DNA of 64,000 bases from contig NC_081337.1 in NCBI RefSeq assembly GCF_022539665.2, positions 2,704,679 through 2,768,678 on the forward strand. Direction: 5' to 3'. Position numbers and translations under genes: made by a program. Position 1 is the first letter of the stretch; each line of letters opens with the position of its first letter. The notes beneath the pieces are model-generated. The model was not told the DNA's origin. It searched no databases and saw only the letters and a list, made by a program, of their open reading frames with translations. This document shows, in pieces, positions 47,677 through 61,979 of this stretch. This stretch comes from Daphnia carinata. Taxonomy: Eukaryota > Arthropoda > Branchiopoda > Diplostraca > Daphniidae.

Positions 47677-50600
47677 CTAACGACGAAAAACAAGATGATG
47701 GACAGTCGATTCATCATCTTGTTTAGGAAGGGGGGGGGGAGATGCTGGTCCGTCATTCGAGGAAAACAGGCAGGAATGAGTTTATATGGATCACCGAGTG
47801 AGGTGATAAGACATACTGGAGTTATATTTAATTTCTGATTTTTTCTTGCCAGCAACGTATGCCTATATATAGGCGTGAATGTATACAGAATCACAGAGGC
47901 CATTTTCTTATCACTGGCTTTCATCTGGCGTAACATGGCGTATGGCAACTGTTTCGACAGGCACGACATATAAAGGTCGCATCTGTCTCTTTTGAATTCG
48001 CGCCACAAAAACGTTGTGATCACGAAATCTCTCCACAAACATCTCTCTCTCTCTCTCTCTTTTCCTCTATCTATTTAACTCTTTATATGGAAGGTGGCGC
48101 GTGACAGATGGGCTGGAAACTGGCGCCAAGCGAACGGCCGGGGCACTTTTGCGGAAAAAAAAAATGTTTTTGCTATTTCTCGATAGGTTTTTATATAAAA
48201 CACATCGATTAATAACTAAACAGCGGAATCGATCCCCAGTTGAACTTTCATTTTTTTTTTTCTTTTACTTGTTTATTATTATACAAGAGTTGGTAATAAA
48301 ATTGAAAAAGGGAGGAGTCTGTCCGTCAGGTCGGATGCCAACTGGCGAAACTATTTGTGGGGGGGAATCAACAACTGCAACCGCCGTGTCATGTCGTGTC
48401 ATGTACCACCTTATTTGTGTGGGGTGCGTCGGCGGTGGACGCTTTTCATATTCAAGCTTTTTAGAAAAAAAAAAAAAAAAAATTTTTTTTACGTAATAGA
48501 AGAAACCGTCAGCACACGAAAGGCTAACGTATATATTTTATTTTAACGCGGTCGTCGTTGGCGTCGCCATCAAAATGAAACGGGCCAAGCGCGGAAAATG
48601 TCAAGAGATGTAGGCAACAGCCGGAGAGAGGCAATGACAACCATAACCCCCTTTTGCTCTTTTTTTTTCTTCTTTTTTTTTTTTTTTTTTAAACCATATA
48701 ACTCGTTGCATATCGACCTTCATATATCCCTGAAAAAAAAAAAAAAAAACAAGTGGCAGGTTCACTTGTGATGCGAGATATTAAAAGAGGAAAAAGAATC
48801 TCGAACAAGACTTCCAAAATGCAATTTATTTTTTAAAAGGCCGATGGTGTAGGTCTTCTGTGGTTAAAACTCTTTTATTATTTGCATAAGTGCGCGTTAT
48901 TAAATTGATATTAAAGCACGTTGTTGTGTGACAGGTTTCTTCCTTTTTTCTCGTGATAAAGTGGGACGGGCCATAGGTGGAGGGCGGCCGAGTGGTCGAT
49001 GTAGGATTTCCGTCCGGTGTGATGGAGTGTGAAAGTGGCCAATGACATTCTTACTAATAATACCGTCGACATAGTCGACTTGAAAACGAATGTCATTTTC
49101 GGGAACGCGGGGGAGGCTTGAGGAGCGTAGCATTCCGTTACATGGCCAATGTGACGCAATCAAATTGAGGTGGGAATGTTCTTTGTGATGCAGGCAAATC
49201 AATCATCCGATAAAAGTTTTTCGTTTTCAAAGAGAAAAGAATGTGATTGGTGAAATGTTGTCTGCACATTGTCTTTGTCTCAATCGCTTTTGGTGTGACT
49301 TTGTACACGTCATCGTCACACGTTTTTGACGCCCGTTTATTGATCGTTGTGGTTGACGATATGATGCACACACACACACCCCACACATAGTGTAGCCCTG
49401 CCTTGTGTATGCCGATAGTAAAGCCACGTTCATTTACGTGCGCGTCTGCAATGACCAAAGGAAGCGGGAAAAAGTTTTTTTTTTTCTTTTCTTTTTTCAT
49501 AGAAAATTGGCCGATCGCTGTGATATTGGAAAAACGTTTGTTGGGTGCAAACTGTTCAAAAAAAAAAAAAAAAAAAGAAGTCTTTAATATTTTCTAATTC
49601 TTTGTATCCGAGTGTTTTTGTGTTTCTGTAGAAACACAAACTTTTCTACTTTCGTCGCTTGAGCTTTTCTATTTTCAACAGAAAGGTCAAGAAAATCCGA
49701 GACTACTCCACTATTTTTTTTTACTGGTTTTGCCGTCTCACTTTTTCGATTACATTCCCCCCGAAATCTTTGACTTTCAGTGTTATGGAAACTGCATCGA
49801 AGAAATGTCTGACGGATGTAGTTTGTATAGCAGCCCGCACAAAGTCAGCGATGGCTCGTTAGTCACATTTAATGCGATTGTTTTTTTTTTTTTTATTCTT
49901 GGAGAAATGAAAAATTTGAATTTTCCCTAGTTTTTTTTTTTTTCGTACCCAATGACTAGGTTCATTTTTCACAAACCCCAACACTGTCTGATGAAAGGCA
50001 TTTATTGCCTTATTTTGATTGCGGTAACAGTTTCTTGTGCAAGTTTTCTTGCGAAATAATTCATGCGGATCAGTGTCGGCCAAAGACTTGTGAATAATGC
50101 TAATTGTCTTAAACATATCGCTGGGGCGTCATTTCAAAATTGTGCAATTACGGGTCATAGCTGTGCAGGTCCAATTAAAACGCAACAATATAAGCCTCTA
50201 AATGGTTTTGAGATATCTCTAAAAGTCTCACGACGCTCTTAAAAAAAAACAACACGAAATTGGACTGATTGGCGTGAAAAGGTGTGGCACGAGTAGGTGG
50301 AGTTAAAACAGGGAAGAAACACGTCGTTTGCTTGTTGTTCTTGTCAGACTTTTTCCAAGCATTTCTTTTTTTTTTTTGCACGTAGGCCGATTCGCTGTTA
50401 CCTTTGACGTGTGCAACGCTACGCAAACATCTCTACGACAGGAAGTGTACCTCACGAGCAAAAAAAAAAAAGAGGAACTAATTAACAAAGTTTAGCATGT
50501 TTTCTTTGCCTTTTTCTTGGAAACGGATTGGTATTTTCTTGCTTTTTTGCTACTCGTCTTGATCCGTCCCAGACATCGTCGGGCGATAGAGGGACGGTGA

Positions 50601-52498
50601 AATACGGAGAAAAAAAAAATCAATACCGCACATGCGGCGCGTTATGCGCTTGCAGGAAGGGTCGTCGGAATAGTAAAATAGAAGGGGGAGGGAGGGGGAG
50701 CAAATAAAAAAAAATAGCACATAAGCCAGGCTCTTTTTATTATTTTAGAATATCCTTTTTTTTTTTTCCTCCCGTCATCTTTGCTTCTTTTCTCTCTTTT
50801 TTTTCTTTTGGGAACATCCAATTGATAAGGTAAAAACTGTGTTACGTAAGGCCAATTAAAGACGGGGGGCGCTGCTTGACGGACATTTACAGAAACAAAA
50901 AAGTGACTAGGAGGAACTTGTTGGTTGCCAATGACAAACGAAAAGGCCAGCTCTGGCGTTATGCAATAGACGTACGAGCCAAAATTGAATCAAAACAACG
51001 CACTCGGGGTCTTATATCTGCGTAAGGGCATTTTCTTTATTATTATTTATTTTTTTCTATCTTCTTAGATTGCATTGAATATTTTTCCCTCCCATTTTCC
51101 CATGTTCGCTTTTTGCTTCTGTTTTCCAGTTTTTTTGTGTGTGTGTTGATGTTGGCTGTTGAAAAAACAGGCCGAGAGAGGGAGGCGCGTTCGGCATGGT
51201 GAACGGCCGTGTAAAGCAAGAAAAAAAAATAGATAAAAAGAGAAAAAAGGGAAGAAGGACGTAGGTGATGAAAGGAAGTTGAAAAGGGCGGAAAAAAGAA
51301 TAAATAGCCTACAGGAGTAGAAGAAGCGAGCCAACAACAAGAAGAAAAAAAAAAGTTCTCTTTATTATTATTTTTTTTTTTCGGGACCGGCGCATTGCTG
51401 TCAGTCAGCCGATGAAGGGAGGCAAAAAAAAAAAAAAAAAAAAATCAAGCCGCTTCTGTCTCTGCTCGGTGGGTATATATCTCTTCTCCGTTCGTTCTCC
51501 CGAATGTTGTGGGGGGAGAGAGAGAGAACGAAACGAAGGAGGATGGGGAATGTGAACAAAACCCCTCGACTACTAACCCCGAAAAGCAACTGCAAAGGCA
51601 AGCCAAAAAGGTTCGGGATACCATAAGAGCTCTCCTACTTCGTTCGTTCCTTTTTTTTTTTTTCTCTCTCGTTCTCTGGTTCTTTGGGTGTGTACGTACG
51701 CACAACTAGGCGCTACACACATACGTAAGGGGGGAAAGAGAGACGGTCGTGTAAGTCCTGCCGTTCGCGCCATTCGCGGTGGCTTAGTGTTGCTGGGCGG
51801 CAGCGTGAAAAATGACGAGCCCAACGACTGGCCGTTTGTGAGTCTGCGTTCAACAACAACAGTGTTAACCCCCTTTGGAACCAACTCTTTTTCTCGGCCG
51901 TGTGACACACACACGCGTTTGATTTGCGTTGCAACTCTTGATCTCTCTCTCTCTCTCTGCTGTTTGGATGTTTTCAATTTGCCCGCTTCCCAAACAAAAA
52001 TTGTGGACTACAAACTTTTCGATTTGTTTGCTCGTGTTTCGCAGCGTTCATCCAAACGGATAGTGCAACGTGATTTTTCTTTTCTTTTTTTTTTATGTTA
52101 GTTTGCAAAAAAAAAAAAACCCATTTTTCAAATGGTTTTTGTGGAAGGATAAAATTTGAAACACGCATCGTTTGTCAACCGGTACGTCCGTGCACGTGAG
52201 TTTATCTGTCCGTGTCGCCGAGTTTTCTTTTTTTATACCGTGTCGATATAACGTCGATAAAACAAATATATCCGTGACCGAAAAAAAAAAAAACAGCAAG
52301 AAACTCCCTCTTGAAAACTAAACTAAAACGGACCTTAAAAACCTATACATGGTTGTGCTGAACGGGAAGCAGGTCAGTTGGGGAAAACGGAAAAAAAAAA
52401 GCCCGTTTGCTTATATTTTTCTCTTTCTTTCTCTTCTTTCTTCCTCCGTTCTCCCTTTAAACCCCCTCGACTTGATGGATAAATATAAACACATAACG

Positions 52499-52537
<39 letters not shown>

Positions 52538-53339
52538 TGTGCAGTATGGCGTGGAATGCTTCAGCAGAGGCCCATGTTATTATGTAGTATAATAGGCTCT
52601 CTTTTCGTGAGGCGTTTCTAGCGAACTTTTTTTTTTCTCTCTTTCTCTCTTTCTCTCTTTCTCTCTCTCCTTGTGCATAGTATTCGAATAGCTGCTGCAT
52701 TCTATGTTGATGGAGTTTCAGTTAATCCAAGACGTTTTTTTTTAATTCGATTTGAAAAAATGCCGAGTTTTGATGGGAGCGATTTAAAAATTAAAGTTTT
52801 GTTTAATGGGATTTGCCCTTTTGACGCGTCTGATTGAATAGAATAGAATCAGACCTTAAATGGATTGCACAAGTCTCTCTGTTCAGGTGTAGCAATCAGA
52901 TCATCAAACGATATCCAACTAGAAAACGCTGCGACTTGAAGAATCTGGCCTCGCTTTGTTGGGCATAACTGGCAACGAGATCTTTTGCTCCGTAAGTCGA
53001 TCCGCCGAACAAATGGAAGAAGAAGGAAACGAAAGGAGGGGGGAATGCGTAGTCGTAGTTGGCAGAATGCCCTCAAACGGCTTCATCTTTTACTACACGT
53101 ATACGAAATAGCGCCAACCCGCCATGGATCCGATACTATCGTTTTCTGCTGGGCTTGCCGATCGTCGGCGATTGATTCAATTGGCCAATTAGAGAGCCGT
53201 GGTAGAGCGGAGGGAACCGAAAGAGTGAAGCCAGTCGGCAGACGAACCAAGATTGCGGCAGGCAGCGCCAATCAAAAAAAAGAAGGAAAATGGAGGGCCG
53301 TGAAAGATGGAGATGAGCCATGTCGGAGACTATAATCTT

Positions 53340-53370
<31 letters not shown>

Positions 53371-56300
53371 TATTTGAGGAGTAGGGGGGGGGAATGTATT
53401 TGGATCAATCGGCACCATCGCACTGCCTCACTCTCTACCCCTCTGTGTGTGTCGCGAAAAAGGAGACGAGACACGATCCCGCGGGAATGTCTAACACAGC
53501 ATTTGCTCGTCGTCTACGACTACAATGACCCGAGCGCCTGCCGATCGATGTGTGTCATTCCATCTCGTTGCAAAAGATCCCCCCCCCCCCTTCATTTTTT
53601 TCCGTTTCGCGTTTGGAATAAAAATTCTTTTCTGAAATGCTAGAATCCAAAACATTCCATGCTTTCGAACATTCTTTTTCGTTTTTTTTCTTTTTTCTTT
53701 TTTTTTGGGGGGGGGGGAGGAGGTCTCTGGATCTAGTGGTGCGGGAAAACACAAATGGTTGTTTGCAAATTTGTTACCTTTTGATGGCCACGATAAAACA
53801 AAAAAAAAACAAAGTAGTTTTTGGGGTTATTTTAGAAGCTGGAACAACTGTGGCTGAGAGGTTAGGTCATAAGGTTTTTTTCTTTTCTAGCCCGTTATTA
53901 ATGAAATCGAGCGTGTTGCCTTGCAAAAGGGCAAGATTTTTGGCCAGCAGCTTCTGGTGCGGTAAGAGAAAAAGTGATGTTGACGTCACTCGTCCAGCTT
54001 TCGATCACGGGGCTTGCCGACCGAAAAAGGAGGGAACTATTGATTTATTTCTTCTTCCCCCTCTACTTTTTTTTTTTTTCTCTCCCCCTTTTGCTTGATG
54101 CCCTGGCTTCTTTTGCAGACCTCTTTACGGCGACGAGTCCAGTATTCCATCTATCTCGCAAAGACGGACGTACGCTATGGACTATGTCTTTGACTGGTTG
54201 GGGGAAAAAAAAAGTCAGACGAATGGAAGGGAATTCCTTTTTATTTCTTGCTAAAGGGGAACTTCCTTGAAAAAAAAAAAAAAATAAGAGCGTCTTCGTA
54301 GAAAAAAAATCTTCAGAAAAAAGAAATCGGGATCCAGACAGACGGAAGGCAGACGACAGCTAGACATGAAAATTAAATGAAAGGATCAGGAATACGTAAC
54401 GTTTTGAAAGACGGGTTTCATGAAATAGTTTGAGCCAAGTTGAAGAACGAACTTTGTGAATTTCTTATGACGAATGTGCGATGCGGTTAGACAAAGCAGG
54501 GCATCTTGAATTCGTACGAAAGAAAAGGTTGTTTCCAGTTCCTTGTAATGTTTTTTTTTTTGTTTGTTTGTTTTTAATTTGGCCAGCTGTGATGAGAGCC
54601 TCTTAATTCTCTAAACAACGGGAACGAGAGTTGTAGTGTAAACGCAACAGGCATTCGTATGTCTTTGCGCACGCGTTCCAACTCTCATTCAAGAATGAAG
54701 TTTGTTACGAAAACAGAGAGAGACAGAGAATGGGGATGAATCGACTGTCGTGAGTGTGTGTGTGTGTGTGTGTGGGTGCACACACAACACGAAGACGCGG
54801 AAGTAGGTCAATATCGTACGCGCGATCAAACTATTCTTAGCGTGCCGAATTGTTTCCATTAGCGTTGCTTTTTTTTTCCTCCCTTTTTTAAACATTTTTT
54901 TTTTTTTGAAAAAGCAAAGTTGGAACCGGACAAGGCAGGAGAAAATGCGACCGGATAATGAAAACGAAAATGGTTGTATGACAATGAAACGGACGTTTCG
55001 TCATCCGTTTTCATCTTTTGTTGCTCCGGCTTTTTGTATAACTATAAAAAAAAAAAAAAAAAAAAGGCCAGCCTTTAAAAAAAAAGAAAGAAAAGAGGGG
55101 GGAATGAAAGAATGCACCGTGACTAACGCGCCAGTTCCGATCGGGATGAATGCACCGGCCTTTTTGTGTGGATTGCCTCACTGGCTATAGAGAAATTTCA
55201 AAAAAAAAAAAAAAAAAAAAAGGACCTTGAAAACAAAAACAAAAGAAATCTGCGTTTAAAACTGTTACCCTTTCAAAATGTTATTCAAATTGTCTGAATA
55301 TTAACATGTAGCATTTTTGAATTTTTTTTTTTTTTTTCTTTGCTTTGCAGTTTCTCGTTTTTAAATAGAAATTCCTTATAAAGAATTGGGAATGTATTCT
55401 TTAGTTAATTACGAATTTTCTTTTGGGAGGTTCTTCCTTCTTTTGATTTCTATGATTGGCCTTTTTGTAGGCGCGGCTTTGACGAGGAAGAACTTTGTCA
55501 ACTGACGTGGCCCTTCTTTACTTTTACGATTTTTAAATTGCCATTGTCCATTCCCTTTTTCCCAATTCTTGTATGCGTGTGTGACGTGTCTTATCACCGC
55601 CGTATAAAAGGAACCGACGAGACGGTGAACGGACGGCAAGCTCTTTGTCATTTTTAAAAAACCCTTCATATTCTTTTATTTTGTATGTGTATTTTGTATG
55701 GGCATCGTGTCAATCATGCGATGGTGTTGAACGATATGCATAACAATCTCCCTCTGGCTTAAAAGGGAAGGAGGAAAGAAAAAAAGAGTTGCACGGCGAC
55801 CGTGTCCCCATCCGGTGGGTGTTTCAGACACCTTATTCCACTTGCGTGCAACGTAGAAAGGAAAGAAAAAAAAGATGGGAAAAGACTAAACAATTCTTGT
55901 GTCGTCACTATTTAGAATGGTGTGTGTATTTTACCAACTAATTACTTTTGTTGTACTACGACTACTATATACGCTGAGCGGCAGGGCAACTAATGAAACT
56001 GGATTTTGTTCCCACGGACTTTGAGACTCAGATCGAAGGCGACGTTGAAGGATGAGCTTTTTTTTTTCTTTTTTTTTTTTTTTTTTTCTTCTCCTCCTCC
56101 TCCTCCCTGTTAGACAGCCACTGCCCTTATATGGGCGGCCAACTCCATTTTTGTGCTTTCGTTCATCCAGTCACGTTATGTCGAGCTAGTTTCATAGGTG
56201 ACCGCTTGGTGGTGAAACGTCGCTACTCCCGCAAAACAAAACTTGGCATGTAGAGAAGAAACAATCTGACGTTAGTCGAACTGATTGATTTATGGCTACC

Positions 56301-58107
56301 GTTTAACGGTTCCTTAAGTTGGTCAGTTCATTCGTTAATTAAATTCGATTTTTCTTGGAAATTCAAAGTTTGTTTGTTTGTTTGTTTTTTCTACTGACAT
56401 TTAATGAGTTCATTTGGTTATTCAGTTTACTTCTAGCAATTTTTTTTGTTTCTTCGGAAATTCAGAGCAAGTTTTTTTTTATGGTTCTTCTCCTTTGAGA
56501 TCCAAAATTGGTCAAAAGATAAGATCGTTTCCTTCGTGACATTTTCCAAATCAATGAACATATGCAAAAAAAAAGAAAGAAGTACGTCGTTTTTTTCCTT
56601 TGACCGCGCTGGTTGTGACGTTACTCGGCAACTTTGAACAGCGGACAAATGAGGTGAAAAAACAAACCCAACAAAAAAAAAACAAAAAACGTTGAGGTGT
56701 TTTTTATTGACGGCTTTCCATCGCCTCAGTATTTTTTTTTTTTTTTCACCTTCCCACAAAAAAAAAAAAAAATGAACAAAAAACTGAATAAAAAAAAAAC
56801 TGAGGGCTTCCCCCAAAATCTTGAGTTTTTTTTTCCAACTTCTCTTCTTTCCCTTTTTGTTTATTGTTGTGTGCCGGTTAGGAGAAAAAAAAACTGCTTT
56901 TTTTTTTTTATTCTTAATCCGTTTTCATTTTTTGTTCGTTTTTTTTTCACGACGTGTTGGGTTTCGTGAATGAATGCCGCGTGCTCTACAGTTGTAAGGA
57001 AATGGAAGTATTTTTTTTCTTTTCATTTAAGTGGTTCCCTGTTTTTTTTTGTTGTTGTTGTGGCGCGTGTTTCTTGAATGACAATCCCATGAAAAAAAAA
57101 GTTGAATACGACAACAAAAAAAAAAGGGTTTTTATTCCCATTTGTTTCCTGATGTCCTCGAAAAATGACCACAGAAAAATCAAATCCAAATACGAAAAAA
57201 ATTAGGCTTCGATTGGGATTGACTCTAATCGTCTTCATTTCTTGCACACCTCTTGAGTATACAGTCTGGTCTGTTATCATTATCACCTTGAAGGTGCCTT
57301 TCTTTTCGTTGGCTTGCCCTAAAATTAGAAAATGGCATTGAGAGTAGAAAAAGAAGCGATTTGTTAGATCGATCGCTCACACCCGAGTACCATCACGATC
57401 GAATTTGGAATCTCTTCTTTTGAATAATCAATGCAACGTGCTCACACTGTTGCTACTCTCTTTCTCGAATCCGCCTCTTTGATTTCTTCTTTGGAATATA
57501 TCTATTTTCCCAGTCAAAGATTGCCTTGAGCTTTAGCTAATCGAGAACACCCCATGATTTTCATCATCCAAAAAAAAAAAAAAGAAAAAAAGCGTGCTTG
57601 AATATCACAGGTGCACTTCTTTCTCTATTTTACATGTCTGTGGTTTTAAAGAGATGCACAGACTTTAAGTCGTAGGCGAAATGTATACCGCACGCTGATT
57701 AGCAGCTGCTGACGGCTAAAACATTATTTTTTTTTTTTTTTTTTCAGTGAACCAACCACTGACCTGTTATCTACATTACGCACTGGGCCATTGCATGTAC
57801 GTTACATAGCCTGAAGCCGTCAAGTATTAAATAAGAAAGAAAGAAAAAAAAAAACGCACAAAAATCTCGGAATCCCTTTCTAATGATTAGCTTTCTATGA
57901 ATGTGTGAGTGAGCAAGACGGGTCATTATCGTTGTGAATCGTGAATCAGCATCGCATCCAATTGGGGATTCGTATTCCCGTTGAATTGTATTAGAAACTA
58001 GAAATGGACACGTTAATCGTTCGCATAGCTCCGCACTTTTACAGATGGCAGCATTTTTAATTCGCCCAAATTTCGGTTATTGCATCGTAATCACCAAAAT
58101 TCGATCG

Positions 58108-58139
<32 letters not shown>

Positions 58140-59048
58140 TCGAACCCGCATTTTTAACGGAAGATTGCACGTGGTGGTCGTTGCAATAATTGAAAAAAAA
58201 AAATAATCATAATAATTCATCATTAGCTCTAGAATTAAATACAAAGACATGTCAATCTTAAACAAGAAAAAAAAAGGCAAAACTAATGAATGATGATTTT
58301 TGAAAAATTGTAGAAAGCGGCGCTCGTCTGGTCTCCGGCGCCGGAAGCAGCTCACGCGCATGTCTCCAAGCCCAGTCCGAGCAGCGCTGCTGGAACTCCG
58401 CCCACACCGGCACAGACTCCCGTTGGCGTCGGCGGAGGATCTACCGGTGGACAACAACAGCAGCAGCAGCAGCATCAGCAGCAGCACAACAACAATAACA
58501 ATCACCAACATCCTGTTGCACCTCATCATCATCATCATCATCATCATCAGACTCACAGCCACCACGTTGCTCATCATCACGGTCCGTCCGCGTCTTCCAT
58601 CAACAACAACAACAATCCTCCAACGTCTTCGCAGCCTCAGGCTGGTTTAATGCATTGGATGTCCGTCATGGCGGAGCACATGACCAACCCGCACCATCAC
58701 GATGTCCACTACATGTGGAACGGCGTCGAGGTAAATAGAATCATTCCATTTTTTCATTTGAAATGCATCGGTCTCAATAGACCGGTTCTTCTTTGTTATT
58801 AAAGGCCTAGCTATTTATAACATAAGGAGGGGTGGGGAAGAGGGGTATTTTTAGAAAGAGAAAAAAAGACACCGAAGAATGGTGGCGCTAGTAGAGTAGA
58901 TACGATAGCGTTTTCTATACGAAAAAAAAAAAAAGGCGGCGAGCTATTTTTAGGGTAATAATCGAAAATGATAGGAGTCGAATGATAAAGAAAGGTTCAT
59001 CATCATTAGGTGCAGTCTCAGGTCATCATCGCCCGTAATGGGGCGCCC

Positions 59049-59079
<31 letters not shown>

Positions 59080-59224
59080 CTTTCGGGAGTGACCGAGAGG
59101 CAGGTAGAAAACAGATGAACAACATGCAACGATCTCGTTATATTTAGGGTCACATAATAACGTCGCCATTCGTTCCCAAATATATACTCGACAGCTGCAA
59201 CGGGATTCACCTTCTATTGTTAGA

Positions 59225-59263
<39 letters not shown>

Positions 59264-60688
59264 AGTGCACCGGGGCAATCTGTGAGATTGTGACAGGTTC
59301 CTTTTTTTTTTATTTATAGAAAAAAAAAAAAAAAAGGAATGTGTTTTTTTTACTTTGACGACCTGTAATCAAAACTCTTGTTATCAATCCCGCATTTGGA
59401 ACAAGTCGAGCGTCTTGGCGTCATTCGATGGCCGCTTTTCTTGACGTATTTTCTTTTTTTTGTTATTATTATTTTGCCAATTTCCATTTGAAATGCTGAA
59501 AAGAAAGGCAGACGTTGGCAGCAGGTGGGATATTGTATATTTTAGTTTCACTACCAACGCTCTCCGTGTTTTCCTTTCTATCGTCTTGGATTTGTGTAAA
59601 TGTTTGATAAATGACGTCGAGTTGCTTTTGCTGTAGTGTTGCGTAAACAGTTGCGTGCACTCACATGCAACAATCACGCGCGCACTCTCGGTAGATATTT
59701 TCTTTCGTTGACAGTGAAAAATGGAGAAAAAAAGATCTGGAAAATAAAATGGGGTTACGGGATGATGAAAAGTGGACACACTCACGCGGGTTCTCGTACG
59801 CAGACAGGCGTGCGTGGAATGGCACGTAAACGCGCAACTGAAAGCAAAAAAAAAAAAAAAAAAATCTGAACACGCACTCGGTGTGATCTCCAGCCTTTCA
59901 AAAGTTGATGTTTCATTTCTAACATCACAAGTGCATCGCAAACACTTTTTTTTTTTCTCTCTCTCTCTCGCTAATTGGATTTAATAGGATTACTTAAAAA
60001 ATAAAAAAAACTCGCATTAAATTAATTCGTGTTAGAGAGAAAATAAAGGGTTATTGGTACGCCTGTTTTTACGATGGTGATACCTGAGAAATGCTGTATG
60101 TATGTCGTAAAAAAAAAAAAAAAAAATGTCGGATGGTGCGGACAGGAACGAAAATGGACAGTTAAGGTCGTTTTTTTTTTCCTCGTCTGTCCAATATTGG
60201 ACAAGTTTAGAAGGAAATTGATGTTGTATAGTAACCCTTTTATTTTTTTCGGTTGTGAGGGTAAAGGATTTTGTTGTCCCGATGGTGGTTAATGCGGTTC
60301 CAACAAGTGGGGGGCGCGGGAAATTGAAACATCTTTCAAGGAGATAACACCCCCCAAAAAATAAGAACCATTTTTTACAATGTTATGGAGCAAAAAAAAA
60401 AAAAAAAAAAAAACCCTTTTTCGGTCACGCTTGATTGTCTGCTCTTCTCCAATTGTTGTGTAAGAACCCCCGATTGCGCGTAAAAAAAAAAAAACGCGGC
60501 CCAAAAGGGGTTTATAAACCCCTTTTTTTTTTTTTCTTAAGACATTCTATAAAGAATATACACACACAATAAGGATTGGTGTCTTTTCAGCTGCACTATG
60601 GTAAAGGGTAATTTCATTGGGGGTTAAAAAAAAAAAAAAAAGGGCACCACTACGGTTGTTTCACACACAACCCGTTCCTCGTGTCATA

Positions 60689-60721
<33 letters not shown>

Positions 60722-61932
60722 CTCTTCAACCCTTACAACAGTAAGGTAATAGGCCTACTACTACTTGTGGACTCACTTAGACCTATAAATCCCTTTAAAG
60801 GGGAGGGGGATTTAAGGTTTCTTTATGAAAAAAAGGGGCGGTAAGTTGTCTACACCACCACGACAACCACCATCCGAAAAGGGTTAGCACACATACAGCC
60901 CCCTCCTTCAAAAAAAAAAAAGAAAAAAATATTACATAAAAGTGTAGTAAAAAAATGAACCCTTTTTTTGTGTGTGTGTGTGTGTGTATGTGTCTGTTTT
61001 TGTGAAGACGGGAGAATCCGTTCCGGCTGTGAGAAAATTCGTCAACCCCATCCCACTGGCGATATGTTGTATAACAACAATTCAACTCTTTGAAACCGAC
61101 ACTGTGTCTCTCCCTTGGTCGGCAAAAACGCGTGACGAATCGTTTTCGAAGCGAGAAGAATTTGTATCTTTCGAGACAAGTTGCCCAACTTTTTTTTTTT
61201 TTTTTTTTCAAGTTATACAACAGACGAAAGGAAAAGAAGGGGTTATAGTCAGATAAATCCGTCTGTGTATATCTATAAAAAAAAAAAAAGAGGGTCTACA
61301 CACACACACACACAAAACAAGACAATTGCTCTTAAAAAAAAAAGATCTGGATGGATTCGATTTTCAAGTATTTTTGTCTTCCTTTTTTTTTTTGTGTTTG
61401 GGAAATTACATAAATATGGTCAAAGTAAAAAAAAAAAAAAAAGAAAAGACCTTGGTTGTAAGGGGGTGAGAAAAAAAAACAACCATTACCCTATTGGAAA
61501 CACCTGATTTTTCTTGTTAATGCTCCACCCCTTTTATTGAATTGAAATTTTTAAAATGAGTAAAAAAAAAAAAAAAAAAAAAAAAAAACAAACAGGCGGG
61601 AAAAGTGTGGGTCTATTTCGTGTCGAGTCACGAACGTCGGCATGGTCTGTCTTGATTTTTTTTTTTTTTCCCGCGTTGAACAAGCGTAGGGGGGCATGTC
61701 GCACACGCAAAAGACAACAAACAGCAACGCATGCTGTTTTTTCCGAGAAAATCAAATCGACATTTTTGCTTTTCGGAAAAGAAACACGTTGACCAAACGA
61801 GCGCGCCGACTTTGAGCGGCAATGAACGAGCAACATTTGCATGCCGTAATCAATCCGCCCGCTAGCTGATCATGCCTAGACACCACGCACTTTCTTTTTT
61901 TTTTTTTTTTTTTTTTCTTTTTTTTTTTTTTT

Positions 61933-61979
<47 letters not shown>

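Larger units (their letters stand above)
43233..58313 (+). other. 15-kb intron of the 43-kb gene
   Basis: Phase-0 donor CGGTAAGT at 43233 and acceptor TTGTAG at 58311-58313. The interior is homopolymer- and microsatellite-rich. Items worth noting are TGACGTCA at 45857-45864 and 53981-53988, a TATAAAAG site at 55603-55610, a short perfect hairpin at 49617-49640, and a 14-bp palindrome (GCCTATATATAGGC) at 47861-47874. I found no convincing exon inside, though some could be missed. Confidence 0.55.

Noticed and set aside
51688-52101. 137-codon plus-strand frame
   Set aside because: Composition follows the local low-complexity DNA, it lacks splice context, and no domain is recognisable.
52985-53335. 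116-codon Arg/Lys-rich plus-strand frame in a GC-richer patch
   Set aside because: No acceptor or promoter context and no family resemblance; kept only as a possible regulatory patch.
56366-56390. TTTG repeat as a possible transposon tail
   Set aside because: No terminal repeats, target-site duplication or coding remnant seen around it.
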